Shown here one piece after another: positions 9,369 through 19,250 of a stretch of DNA of 64,000 bases. The notes under the pieces are model-generated. The model was not told the origin of the DNA, made no database searches, and saw only the letters and a program-made list of their open reading frames with translations. The stretch is from Heloderma charlesbogerti. Lineage: Eukaryota; Chordata; Lepidosauria; Squamata; Helodermatidae. The stretch's first letter is position 1, and every line of letters starts with the position of its first letter. The stretch is taken from positions 2,170,001 through 2,234,000 of the forward strand of contig JANEZZ010000520.1 of assembly GCA_026122225.1 (NCBI GenBank). Direction: 5' to 3'. Position numbers and translations under genes: made by a program.

Positions 9369-9995
9369 TAAATCAGTCTCATTCTCCCTCCTCACTGAAG
9401 CAAGCTAAGGGCATCCAACCCAGGCCATTTCCCATTCCCAGCTATGTGCTGTTCCTGAACGTTTTCCACCTCATGGTGCTAGTGTTGCCTAGAGCTTCGA
9501 TATATACTGTTCCTAGCTGGCAGATAAAAGCCCAAAATGACTAGCTGCCTTACCAAAATGCTGTTTTGTAGAAAGCATCTCCCTTCCACAAAACCCATGA
9601 GCATGATGCCAATGAAGGGTGATCTCCTGCAATGCTTCTCATGTAGAAGTATATTTTTTCTATATAAAGTCCAAATGGACTGGAGATTTTACCTATTTGA
9701 TCCTAGGAAGGGGATTCTATCATTGAAAGTGGGCCCTTCGCAGCATAATGGCCACTTAACACCCTTGGCTAGTTTAAAATGCAAGCCTACTGGGCAAATT
9801 ATCAGTCAGTTCTGTTTCAGCTCCCTGCAGACAGAGAGATGGAAGTAGGAGGTGCAGAAAGGTTTCAAACAAGCCACAGTTCATTACTTAGGCTCACCCT
9901 GTAACAAGTAAGTACATGTGAACAAGGAAATTGATTTATTACATTTAATTTTAACTTCTGCACATACGTGCAGGGCAAAGGGTCAAATTAGACAC
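9369..9995. other. No gene or repeat recognised
   Basis: Unique-looking sequence up to the 5' LTR. The last 60 bp before the LTR are AT-rich. The final five bases, GACAC (9991-9995), are the 5' copy of the retrotransposon target duplication. Confidence 0.35.
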
Positions 9996-10182
9996 CGTTA
10001 TGTATGGTGGGGGGGACTGTGGCTTAGCTATTGTTTTGAACCTTGGCAGCTCCTGTACGGCTGGGAGTAGCAACAGCGGGTGGAGCGTCTGCTAAATTGT
10101 CACTTCTGTGTGTGCTGAATTAAACAACGGTTGCGTTTTGAGGTCTGCTGATTCTGCAGTCATTCCTTCTACCTATACAACA
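9996..10182 (+). repeat. 5' LTR of gypsy-type element
   Basis: It begins CGTTATGTAT, where the partner LTR has TGTTATGTAT, so the first base of the canonical TG has changed. It ends ACCTATACAACA. It shares CTTAGCTATTGTTTTGAACC with the 3' LTR and keeps several CpG sites that the 3' copy has lost. Any promoter would lie here; I see no clear TATA box. Confidence 0.9.
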
Positions 10183-10187
10183 TTTTG

Positions 10188-10205
10188 TGGCGACGAAGGT
10201 GGGAT
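10188..10205 (+). promoter_or_regulatory. Putative primer-binding site
   Basis: TGGCGACGAAGGTGGGAT starts 5 bp after the 5' LTR end, where the tRNA primer-binding site of an LTR retrotransposon is expected; such sites begin TGG, matching the tRNA CCA end. I did not assign the tRNA. Confidence 0.55.
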
Positions 10206-10330
10206 TCTAAGACCTATACAGGCAGCAAGGACTGTGAATCCATTTACACAGCTAACTGGTAAGCAGTCAGCTAGACCCACTTAAGAACTTGAGCAACTCC
10301 TGTGTTTTTTTAAAGAGAATTAAAATCAAA

Positions 10331-11085
10331 ATGGCTGCTCTCAGACATATTGAAGAGTTTGATGTTAGTCAATCTGCTTCTTGGGATTCTTATGCAGAAC
10401 GGCTTTCATTCTATCTGGAAGCAAATAAGATAGCCAATGCTGAACAAAAGTGAGCTGTGCTCTTAACTGTTTGTTTGCCACAGCCATTTGCCATAATAAC
10501 ATCCCTCACTGCTCCTGTCTCACCCAAAACTAAGACATTTAATGAACTTTTAGGATTATTGAAGATACATTTCTCACCAAACCCTTCAGTTATTGTGCAG
10601 AGCTTTAAATTTCACAAACGAATGCAGCAACCTGGAGAGAGTACTGCCACTTATATTGCAGAACTGCGTCATCTTTCTCAGCACTGCAACTTCGGGGATT
10701 TTCTAGAGGATATGTTGAGGGATCACCTTGTCTATGCGGTTTTTGATGAAGCACTGCAATGACGCCTCCTGTCCCAGCCAAGCTTGACATTTGCAATGCT
10801 CAAGAAAAGGCATTAGCCAGTGAGACTGCATCACTGTATGTCACAGAACTGAAGAGAGATGCAGAGGATGTAAATGCCATTTGGAGCAAGCAGGCTGGGA
10901 ATTCTGGGCAGCAAGGACAACAAAACACAAGAAATGCACCCTCCACAAAATCTGCAGATAGGCCTTGGCTTACCTATTCCTGCTCAGGCTGTGGAGGACC
11001 ACATCAGCGCTCTCTGTGCAGATTCAAGGATGCTGAGTGCAGGTTTTGCAAGAAGAAGGGTCGCCTTGAGTGAGTCTGCCGTTCA
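10331..11085 (+). pseudogene. gag-like remnant with zinc knuckle
   Basis: An ATG at 10331 opens a frame starting MAALRHIEEFDVSQ that stops at TGA 10451 after 40 codons. The next open pieces (10457-10762, 10759-11073) continue gag: a capsid-like stretch (SFKFHKRMQQPGES, YIAELRHLSQHCNFG) and a zinc-knuckle region near 10979-11060 with paired cysteines (CSGCGGPHQRSLC, CRFCKKKG). Gag packages the element RNA in cytoplasmic particles. At least one stop and one frame change break it, so it is a fossil. Confidence 0.75.
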
Positions 11086-11219
11086 ACATCTGTCAGCACA
11101 AGGTCAAGGAACTATAACAAAGAGTCGCTCCACCCAGCATCTCATGGGTTTGATTATCCACAGGGTGATGAAACTCAACAGCTATATCACATTCAGAAGG
11201 TCAGTGGCAAGGAACCTCA

Positions 11220-11350
11220 TGATTCTGTGTTGAATGCAACAGTATTGCTCAATGGCTGGAAGTGCAAAATGGAAGTGGATTCAGGGTCTGGGGTATCCAT
11301 AATTAACAGAGGCACCTTTAAGCACATATTTTCTGGGACCCTTGCTCCAA
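11220..11350 (+). pseudogene. Retropepsin-like protease remnant
   Basis: The frame encoding LNATVLLNGWKC, VDSGSGVSIINRGTF keeps the aspartic-protease signature D-S-G of the retropepsin family. It follows gag as in gypsy elements. No complete frame covers the protease; stops occur soon after. Confidence 0.6.
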
Positions 11351-11689
11351 AGTTTTCAAGTCCATCATGCATTCTGCATGATTAGGGTGCAGAGAAGGTT
11401 GATATCGTTGGATGCTGCACTGTAGATGTACAGTGGCTCCTTCTAAGGGAAGCTTCCACTTATAATTGTAAAGAGGCAGAGGAAAAACCTCTTGGGGAGA
11501 AACTGATTCTCATCAGTAGGGATTAGCGTTCAAGGAATTCATGCCCTTACTACAGGTCGGTTTGCAGCAATTGTTAATAATTTCCAAGGGTATTTTCTGA
11601 AGAATTGGGAAAATAGAAAGGGAAGCCAGTGTCTCTCCATCTGGATCCATTTATGCACCAATTTGCATGAAAGCCAGGAATGTGCCTTT

Positions 11690-12440
11690 TGCATTGTAGG
11701 AACAATCTGAAGAAGAGCTTGAGCGTCTTATCAAGCAAGGTGTGCTAGAAGCAGTTACACAGAGTGGGCTACGCCCACTGTGCCAGTATTAAAGCCTAAT
11801 GGGAAGGTGAGGCTGTGTGGGGATTACAAGTGCACTGTGAATAAGGCACTTAAGTAGCACCCATACCCAGTGCCTGCTGTCAATCAACTCCTCACCATTC
11901 TTGGTGGAGGGAAGGTCTTTGCTAAACTTGATCTGGCCCAAGCATATCAACAGTTGGTTGTCGATGATTCTACAGCAGATGCCCAAACAGTAATCACTCA
12001 TCGAGGGGCATTCTGAGTAAAGCATCTGCAATTTGGAATTTCTGTGGCCCCGGACTACTCCAACAATTAATAGAAACCGTATGTTCTGGATATTTTGATG
12101 CTGTCCTGCTCATGGGATCAACAGAGGAAGAGCTTGCTGAATTACTTCAAGAAGTCTTAGATCATTTTGACACATCCAGCATTCATGTAAAAAAGGAGAA
12201 ATGTGAAATTGGAATCTCCAGCGTAACATTTTTGGGCTATCGTATTTGATGCTTCTGACATTCACTCCACTGATGAAAACGTATGTGCAATCCATGATGC
12301 ACCTGCTCCAAAAACAAAGCAGGAACTTCAAGCCTTCTTGGGACTTCTCAATTTCTACCATGTGCTTCTTTCACAAAAGGCTACCATTGCTGAGCCACTG
12401 CATTGCTAGCTGGGAAAATGAGTTCCATGGAAATGCACCA
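11690..12440 (+). pseudogene. Reverse transcriptase remnant
   Basis: Translated pieces include [15 protein letters not shown] near the start of the RT domain and a later region reading YFDAVLLMGSTEEEL, then HVKKEKCEIG and VTFLGYRI. The expected Tyr-x-Asp-Asp active-site box of gypsy RT lies at the YFDAV position, so the second aspartate is replaced here. Several in-frame stops (for example 12247-12249) separate the pieces. Confidence 0.65.
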
Positions 12441-12529
12441 GCCAGCATGAGAATACTTTCCAGAAGGTCAAACACTTGTTGAGTTCAAATTTTGTGCTTG
12501 TACATTATGATGAACCCACCCACCCCTAA

Positions 12530-12960
12530 TCCTTACTACTGATGCTTCTTCTTATGAGGTTGGTGCTGTGCTAAGCCACAACTTTCTGGATGGTACAGAG
12601 GCACCAATTGCTTATTATTCAAGGACTGTGTCTTCCACTGAAAGGAACTTTGCACAAATTGACAGAGAAGCCTTAGCTGTTATTGCAGGAGTCAGAAAGT
12701 TCCACAACTATCTCTATGGCAATGCTCTTGAAATATGCACAGACCACAAGCCTCTTCTAGGAAACCTCTCTCCTGGTAAGCCTTCTCTCCTGGTACTATC
12801 ACCCCATATGCAGCGTTGGAGCATTCTGCTCCATGCTTATGATTATACACTTGTCTACAAGCCAGGAAAGGCAATAGGTAATGGTGATGGACTGAGTTGG
12901 GTACCACTTCAGAATCTAGATTTTGTTGTACCTCCTCCACTGGAAGTCTTGATGCTTGAA
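12530..12960 (+). pseudogene. RNase H domain remnant
   Basis: This is the best-preserved coding part: an open frame (12568-12993) with IAYYSRTVSSTERNFAQID, REALAVIAGVRKFHNYLYG, TDHKPLLG, MQRWSILLHAYDYTLVYKPG and DGLSW. The pattern (TDAS upstream, REALA, TDHKPL, Q-RW, Y-PGK, N--D-LS) is the gypsy RNase H that removes RNA from the RNA:DNA hybrid during reverse transcription. It continues directly into a junction that should have led into the integrase zinc finger but does not. Confidence 0.8.
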
Positions 12961-13712
12961 GCCCTTCCTGACCCACTTCTTCAGGCTTCTTAAAACATTT
13001 GTGAACAAGAACCTTATTTGGGCTGCCACCTTTGCACTTCGTCATCCCCGAGCAAATGGCCAAGCTGAACGGATGGTGCAGAGAGACAACAAAAGATGCC
13101 CTGAAGCGCATTGTGGGAGGAGACTGGCCAACATGCCTTGCCAGGTTTCTCGTTTCTCAACATGTTACTCTGTGTGCAACAACAGGAGTCAGTCCTGCAG
13201 AGTTGCTTATGGAGCAGTGTCTAAAAACATGCCTTGACCATCTCCACCCAGATTTAGCTGAAGACTTACAAAGCAAATAGGAGCAAGCTCTGGATGCTGC
13301 CTTCTTAGCTCCTCCTTTCCATTCATTTGCCCCACAAGATCAGGTGTTTGCAAGGAACTGTGGTGCTGGACTGAGGTGGGCTCCTTCCTCTATCATTGAG
13401 GTCACTGGACCTGTGTCATACAAGATCCAGTGTGCAGATGGGTCAGTCCAGCATCGCCATGTTGACCAGTTGAGAAAGCATTCCAGCCAGAGTGGGTTGT
13501 CATCAGCAGAGGTGGCTGCTGAAGATCTGTCTAGAACTGATGTGTTTCTCTCACCACCAGCTGAAGCACCAGAACCACTAAGTGATGGGAGCAATACACC
13601 TTCCTTACCTACAGCAGTTACTGAAAGGAAGTCATCTGAACAAGTTGCACCTACTAATCAAGTGCAGAGACCGTGCCATGAAAGGGTACCCCCCTTGTTG
13701 GCTGGAAGGCTG
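12961..13712 (+). pseudogene. Integrase C-terminal remnant (core deleted)
   Basis: Right after the RNase H linker (LEALPDPLL) the sequence resumes at the end of the integrase core, with HPRANGQAERMV, a motif that follows the catalytic glutamate region, and then a C-terminal section (13344-13712) with WAPSSIIEVTGPVSYKI and HRHVDQLRKH, typical of the gypsy integrase tail. The zinc-finger and most of the D-D-E core are absent, implying a deletion of roughly one kilobase. The first part is also frameshifted. Confidence 0.75.
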
Positions 13713-13720
13713 TGATAGCT

Positions 13721-13733
13721 AAGGGGGGAGGGA
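13721..13733 (+). promoter_or_regulatory. Polypurine tract
   Basis: AAGGGGGGAGGGA directly precedes the 3' LTR start (TGTTATG at 13734). This is where second-strand synthesis is primed in LTR retrotransposons. Confidence 0.75.
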
Positions 13734-13924
13734 TGTTATGTATCTGGGGGTGGTGGTACTGTGGCTTAGCTATTGTTTTGAACCTTGGCAGCACCTGTAC
13801 AGCTGGGAGTAGCAACAGTGGGTGGAGCTTCTGCTAAGTTGTCACTTCTGTGTGTGCTGAATTAAAGAACGGTTGTGTTTTGAGGCCTGCTGATTCTGCA
13901 GTCATTTCTTCTACCTATACAACA
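13734..13924 (+). repeat. 3' LTR of gypsy-type element
   Basis: It starts TGTTATGTAT and ends CTATACAACA, followed by the 5-bp flank GATAC (13925-13929). An AATTAAAG motif near 13859 could serve as a weak polyadenylation signal. Compared with the 5' LTR it shows CpG-to-TpG changes and a small insertion near 13752. Confidence 0.9.
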
Positions 13925-13930
13925 GATACT

Positions 13931-14270
13931 ATGCAGGGTTTCTGTGATTAGAATTCTTCCTTTCTTAAAAAGCAGCACTGCAGAGGCGGAGGGTGCCATT
14001 TGGTTCAGAGCCGTGGCACTGGGAAGAGGGAGCTAACCTTTTGCCCTAAGTCATTGCCCTGATCCAAATCACCCTGTAAAGTGCTTGTATGCTTCCCCCT
14101 TTAGAGTTAATAGCAGCTTTGGAGTGGTGGGAGTGGGGGTGGTTTGGATCAGGGCTATGGCATTAGACCCTCTCCTCCCCCAGCACTGCAGCCTGATCCA
14201 AATCCTCCCTCCTCCCATTAGATGAATTTTAGGAAAGGAAAAAGGTAGGAAGTTCCAATCACAGAATGCC
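13931..14270. repeat. Palindromic MITE-like element next to the LTR element
   Basis: The left end TTTCTGTGATTAGAATTC and then TTCCTTTCTTAAAA is mirrored on the right by AATTTTAGGAAAGG and TTCCAATCACAGAA. The arms enclose GC-rich sequence in which GATCCAAATC occurs in both orientations. Non-coding. Target duplication not identified. Confidence 0.55.
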
Positions 14271-15420
14271 CATGTATTATCGACTTTGGTCCAAAGGTAT
14301 AGGCACTATGCAGAATTCTCTAAATGCTGGCTCCCATATAGAGAAAAAGAACCAGATCCTCAGCTATTATAAACAGCCTTTTTTTCTTTTCTTTTTACTT
14401 CCACAGGCTTTAAAACTATACAGAATCACAACAAAAACAGCCTAGCCCTGCCTCCCACCACCCCCAGCAATACTGAATCAGTATCAGAGAGAACCTTGAG
14501 CAACCAGTCAGAAGCCTCCATTATCAAGATCTGCTATTGATTCTGTTTAACAGTGTCCTGGAAAAGTCTCTCTGGCCCCATCTGTCCTGAGGGACCTCGA
14601 CTCACAGCCACCCTGGAGTAAAAAGCTCACGTAGATGGGGCCTCTGTGTCTCAGCAGCCACAGATTTCCACTGCCTGACCCATTTTTCTTGCACCCACTC
14701 CCACCAGCACTCTGGTGAATATAATCATAATGCTGAATATAATCATAATGCCTTCTAAAAGCTGAATTAGAGATATAAATGCAAGGACATCCTGTATTTA
14801 TCCCCACCCCAAATGCGAGAACAAGTGCTTTAATAAACTAGCCTGCTCTGCCTTTGGGAAAAGAACAAATAGTGTAGTTAAGAAATACTTGCTATTGGGA
14901 ATGTAAAGAGTAGAGGGTGGGTTTGTGTGTGTGTGTGTGTTTTGAAGTGGGTGTTGTGGGGGATTTTGCTCTTATTGTCCTCAGCTAAAGCTTGATATTT
15001 ATTCTTTCTTTTAAAAAAAATGCCACAGATCAAAAATGGTTTGATAAGTTTGGATGCCCAGCAAGAATGACCTGCAAAGAGCCTGATTTTGGAAAATGCT
15101 TCGTCCCTATAAAGTAACTGGTTTGTATAAAATTGCCCACCGCAAAGTGACAGCTCTCTACACATGCTCTGCCAGGGGGTAGTGCCTATTTTTCAGGGAC
15201 CCAGTGCTGGTAAATTGCTTCTGCTGTCATCGTTTTCCTATTTACCTATAGAGGTTGCAGAGGTTTGCACCTGGACAATATAATGTGTGCACATTCTCAA
15301 AAAAACCCTTGCACCTCCTTAGGGTCTCGTGTTGTCCCACCAAATACTGCTAGGATCGCATGGGGGCTGCACAAAGGCGAGGCCTTGGTCTTTATATTAG
15401 CAAAGGCATATAGTCTGGAG
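14271..15420. other. No gene recognised; two simple repeats
   Basis: An 18-bp tandem pair (GAATATAATCATAATGC twice) lies at about 14716-14751, and a (TG)n run at 14925-14942. Reading frames up to 95 codons are without recognisable domains. Confidence 0.35.
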
Positions 15421-15505
15421 CAGCCTTCCTCGACCTGATACCCCCAAGCTGTTGGACTGTATTTCCCGGCCAGCATAGCCAAGGGCACCAGGTTGGGGAA
15501 GGCTA
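15421..15505. mobile_element. hAT-like MITE, internally shortened, with 8-bp duplication
   Basis: It starts CAGCCTTCCTCGACCTG and ends GGTTGGGGAAGGCTA. The flanks are GTCTGGAG (15413-15420) and GTCTGCAG (15506-15513), one mismatch apart. At 85 bp it lacks much of the palindromic centre seen in related copies. Confidence 0.75.
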
Positions 15506-15868
15506 GTCTGCAGAATGCATGTCACAAACTGGTGCCCAACTTTTTCCTTTTGGCTATGAAAACCCAGTAAAATGGAACTGTTTGCAAGTTTACTGCTCAG
15601 CCCCATTCCTTTTAGAACTTAACCAGTGTCCTGTTGTCCATGACCTCCATTATGGGCTGGGCTGGGCTGGGCTTCTGGACAGTGCCCCCCTCACAAGTTT
15701 TCTGAAACCCAGCTGTGGTTTCCAAGCCACAACCACTGATAGTTCATAGATTTGCATTGGCTTTACATTTCGAACAGCATATATTTATGGGTATATACTG
15801 TGATATGAAATAGCAGATTTGAGACTGAAGAATTCTTTCCCTTTCTGTCTCTTTTTGTTTACAGCGTG

Positions 15869-16060
15869 TGGCCAAACTAGATACGATGGGGCTTTTGTGT
15901 ATATTTTTTCCACGTGTCTGCCCTGTTCACATATGAAAGGGGAGGGGGTATTCTTGACCTGAATAAGAGCCAGCCCACCCCCTCCCCTGCTTTGTTTCAC
16001 TATACTCCACTGCAGTGGTTCCAGTCCAACATGTCCAGTCCAGTCCACTCAAGCCTGCCT
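15869..16060. repeat. AGCCAAACTAGAT-family repeat fragment
   Basis: GTGGCCAAACTAGATACGAT begins a stretch resembling the opening of the repeat at 7718. It contains GAGCCAGCCCACCCCCTCCCC. The end is not defined. Confidence 0.35.
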
Positions 16061-16087
16061 CTGATATCAGAATGTCACTGCAAAGAG

Positions 16088-16697
16088 AGGCCACATTCGC
16101 ACAGAACGATAAGCCCGAAGTCTGGAGTGCCAGTGTGGTGTGGTGGTTAGAGTACTGGCTTGGGAGATCCAGGATCTAGTCCCCTCTCAGCCATGAAGCT
16201 CACTGGGTGACTTTGGGCCAGTCACTGACTCTCGGCCTAAACCTACCTCACAGGGTAGTTGTGAGGATAAAATGGAGAGGAGGAAGACCATGTAAGCTGC
16301 GTTGGGTTCCTTGCAAGGGTAGAATATAAATGTAATAATAAATACATGTTGGTTATGAGCAAGTGTGTTGATGCCCACAGCCCTCCTACCAGTGGGAGAG
16401 CTTAGCAACCAGGCACTCGCCACAAGAAAAAGCTTAGCGACTCCTGAGTTGTTGCTCCCAAACAAGCCAGGAGTCATAAGCTAACGTCAAAAACCCTGGC
16501 TTCATACTCTGGCTTCTCAGGGGAATGACAAACCAGAAGCCCTGATTTGAATGTGTAGCCCTAAGCTTTTTCTTCCTGGTGAGCTCCTGGTTACTAAGTT
16601 TGCTCCTTTAGATGGGAGGGGTCAAGCGGGAGAAATTGTGAATGATAAGCCAGGATTCTCCAGAATTCTGTCTTACCGTTTTATGTGAACACAGCCT
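16088..16697. repeat. Foldback/MITE carrying an inserted Sauria SINE
   Basis: The left end GGCCACATTCGCACAGAACG with ATAAGCC is mirrored at 16670-16697 by TTACCGTTTTATGTGAACACAGCC. About 25 of the first 38 bases pair in inverted orientation. Inside, CCAGGAGTCATAAGC and GATAAGCCAGGATTC show further inverted pairing. The SINE at 16127 begins right after the matching word GAAGTCTGGAG, so it is a later insertion. Confidence 0.5.
16127..16345 (+). mobile_element. Sauria SINE (ACA SINE)
   Basis: The head is tRNA-derived: GTGTGGTGTGGTGGTTAGAG with an A-box-like start, and a degenerate B-box region near GATCCAGGATCTAGTCCCC. The body holds ACTGGGTGACTTTGGGCCAG, CCTACCTCACAGGGTAGTTG and TGAGGATAAAATGGAGAGGA, and the tail AGAATATAAATGTAATAATA. 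This matches the established squamate Sauria SINE, whose tail is shared with BovB LINEs, so BovB reverse transcriptase probably mobilised it. Transcription would be by RNA polymerase III from the tRNA-like head. Confidence 0.9.
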
Positions 16698-17049
16698 AGT
16701 CACTTAACGTGTAATACAGTTTCCTAACCTGTATGTAGGAAGACATAATATGTCCCCTCACACACGTAGGGAATCTAGCAGCATTCTCCCTATGGCATAC
16801 TGTTCAGACATGCCAGTTACAATCTGTACAGACTACAGGTGCCTCATTCTCCCACTCCTGAAAGGCTCAAGTCTCTCCAGACATTCTTCCAGGACATTCT
16901 TTTCAGGATCCTTTTTATTGCATTATCAGTCACCTTGACACAGTGACCAACAGCTCCCTTGCAGGCTTTAAGAGTTGTTTTTTTGCCTCCAATCGGTTCT
17001 CCACAGAAAGTTAATTGTGTACTCAGGGAAGCAACCAGAGGGGGCAGCT

Positions 17050-17214
17050 TCAATTGGAGGTACCCTGGGGAAGCTGTAACTCCTATGTTAAAGGGTCAAG
17101 GTTTTAATTGTAGCAGCTTTAACGTTGCAAGGCCGCCTTGAGTCCCAGTATTGGGGAAAAGACAGGATATAAATATAATAATAATAATTATTATTATTAT
17201 TATTACTATTTATT
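17050..17214 (+). repeat. LINE/SINE 3' tail with (ATT)n microsatellite
   Basis: GCCGCCTTGAGTCCCAGTAT and GGGGAAAAGACAGGATATAA lead into ATAATAATAATTATTATTAT. The 'GCCGCCTTGAG...GGATATAAAT' box is the common 3' end of squamate retroposons. The simple repeat probably grew from the element's tail. Confidence 0.55.
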
Positions 17215-17545
17215 AACAAAAGTGGGTGAGCTCAGCCAAGGCCCTTCCAGACTGAAACAGGCTTTTCATAGCAGTGATGGTGTTGTAGGCAGCTGGCCAT
17301 CTGCAGCAAAAAATCTTGAGCCCATGTAATAGAAGGGGTTGGGGCAGCGGAGACGGTGTGTGTGTGTGTGGAGACCTCAAATTTGGAAATTGGCAGAATT
17401 TTGTTTCTGAGTACACCACCTCCATGGGGAAAAATGATTCTTAATATTTGTTGGGCTGAGCATAAGGGCACAGGATAGGGAGTATTTCTTTAACACAGAA
17501 GAAAAGATGACAACCCTACTGGCAGTGGTATTGCTAGGCACTTAA
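17215..17545. other. No gene recognised
   Basis: Contains a short (GT)n run (17358-17371) and no recognisable reading frame. Confidence 0.3.
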
Positions 17546-17678
17546 AGGTGCAATCCTATGTATGTTTAAACAGAAAAAAGTCCTACAACTCCCAGCATTC
17601 CCCAGTCAGCTATGTTGGCTGGGGCATGCTGGGACTTGTAGAACTTTTTTCTGTCTAAACATGCATAGGACTGTACCC
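17546..17678. mobile_element. Harbinger-like MITE (short subfamily) with TAA duplication
   Basis: TAA flanks both ends (17543-17545 and 17679-17681). The left end AGGTGCAATCCTATGTATG and right end CATGCATAGGACTGTACCC are inverted copies, and the body is a palindrome (AAAAAGTCCTACAACTCCCA against GGGACTTGTAGAACTTTTTT). A TWA 3-bp duplication with these G-rich ends fits the PIF/Harbinger superfamily. Confidence 0.85.
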
Positions 17679-18290
17679 TAAAAGATTCAGAGCCCAGAGC
17701 CATAAGACACAAATCTGCATAAAATATGTATCTGCTAATTTATAAATAATTACTAGGATTTATTTAAATTTCACAGGAAGCAAATAATTTCAAATATAAT
17801 AAATTCACTAATTAATTTGCACCCTCATCCCAAACCAATGAAAACCTTTTTTTTCTGAGCTTAATTGCAATGCAGGGGAAGGGGGGGTTGCGTTGCGTGG
17901 GGGGGTTGCAGCATGAGGGGAGGGGAAAGTTAACCCTTCCCTCCCCAGCTGCAATACCCCTTGAAAATTGCCTCCTGCATGACAGTTAAGCTGAGGAAAG
18001 AAGTTTGTTGGCACCAATGGACACTCTGGGCTCTGGGAAATAGATTTGGGGCCAGGCCTAGCAACATCCCTACCCAATGGTTAACCAGTATGCAACCCTA
18101 TTGGTTATCTAAGCAACTCTGCTTAGAAGCATCTTCTTGTAAACTTTGTAAAAACACAGGAGAAGAGTTTGTAAAAACTAAAAATATAGGAAAAGCTGGC
18201 ATCTTTATTGACCAGAAGCTGTGTCTTTCCTCCATTGTACGAACAAGTCATATATAACTATAATAATTTTATTGTGAGCTTTGTTTCTTC
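17679..18290. other. No gene recognised
   Basis: Contains AT-rich sequence near 17700-17820 and a G-run (GGGGAAGGGGGGGTTGCG) at 17876. Possible relation of 17880-17960 to the GC-rich MITE interiors is too weak to call. Confidence 0.3.
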
Positions 18291-18880
18291 ACTAACCACT
18301 TACTCTCACATTATGTCACAGGATGTTACCCAAACATAATTGGGGATCAGGTGAATTCTAACTTGAGGGGTTTGCAGTTCCATATGTCTTTAATGCATTT
18401 CAGAGAGTGTAACAAACGACAATGAAATACCAAACATCCAAGCTGGGGATGTAAAATAATCAGGCAAAAGGTGTTGCTTAAACTTTAAAAATCAAAAAGT
18501 GCTGCAAGCCAATTCCTGTAAAGATCTGTGCAGTTCAAGCTATTATTAACTTTACTTTTTCTAACTCTGCCTATTTGCACTATAAATTCCACCTCCAGGA
18601 AAGATCTATTAAATTAAACCATTAAGCTAATAATGGCTTGAGTGCTTCACATCATTATCAGAGGAGGCCCACGGCTCAGGCCATCACTAACTTTATTTTT
18701 TTCTTATTGTCAGCTGAGTCAGAAAAAACGCTTTGGTTTCAGTCACTGGTAAGTGCAACCTTGATAAATGGATCCCTTTCTCCATGGTGAATAATTTCCC
18801 GGACAATCATAATTAACTTCTAGTGCTGAATTATTGTTATTTGAGCAAAACAAAACACAACCAGTAAACAAGAAAATAAT
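18291..18880. other. Candidate conserved non-coding DNA
   Basis: This is 590 bp without a transposon signature, low in CpG, with dense TAATTA/ATTAA-type words and GATAA motifs (TTGATAAATGG, GAATAATTTCCCGG, CATAATTAACTTC). The base texture resembles vertebrate regulatory elements of gene deserts. This is inference only. Confidence 0.3.
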
Positions 18881-19157
18881 CATGGGGCTTTGTTTACTTA
18901 TGCTATCAACTTTACTGCTGGTAGAAGATGGAATTCAAGAATGAGAAAACAAGGCAGGAAGGAAAAAGGGGTGGGTAGGGCATTGTTGGTTTTTATGTTT
19001 TTAAAGTTACAGTATCTGCTAGAAGTAGTAATATCTTAAAGTTCAAGGTAAAATAAAGTTTTCTGAATGTTTTTGTAAGCCATGCACACCATTAATTTCA
19101 GTGGGGAATGCTGCTTAAGAATTAATGGCATGGACTAAAAAAAGAGTGATTGCTGAA

Positions 19158-19250
19158 CTCTCAGCACAATCCTATGTATGTCTACTCAGAAGTACGTTTC
19201 ATTAACGTCTTACCCCCAGGTGTGGTTGTGGGATTGCAGCGTAAGAGATC
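19158..19250. mobile_element. Harbinger-like MITE (CCATTGA/TCAATGG subfamily), decayed
   Basis: CACAATCCTATGTATGTCTA then CTCAGAAGTACGTTTCATT on the left, and TTACCCCCAGGTGTG...GGGATTGCAG on the right. The wording matches the small palindromic family at 1402 and 21345. Confidence 0.5.

Larger units (their letters stand above)
9996..13924 (+). mobile_element. Ty3/gypsy-type LTR retrotransposon, complete ends, coding decayed
   Basis: Two near-identical LTRs (9996-10182 and 13734-13924) enclose gag, protease, RT, RNase H and part of integrase, in the gypsy order. The 5-bp flanks are GACAC and GATAC, one mismatch apart. A putative primer-binding site starts at 10188 (TGGCGACGAAGGTGGG) and a polypurine tract (AAGGGGGGAGGGA) ends at 13733, directly before the 3' LTR. 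The internal part is only about 3.55 kb, short for this group, because most of integrase is missing. Stops and frameshifts are scattered throughout, so it cannot encode working proteins. The two LTRs differ by roughly ten substitutions by eye, suggesting moderate age. Confidence 0.9.

Noticed and set aside
16127..16210. SINE head as a functional tRNA gene
   Set aside because: The tRNA-like part has no full cloverleaf and is joined to the Sauria SINE body and tail.
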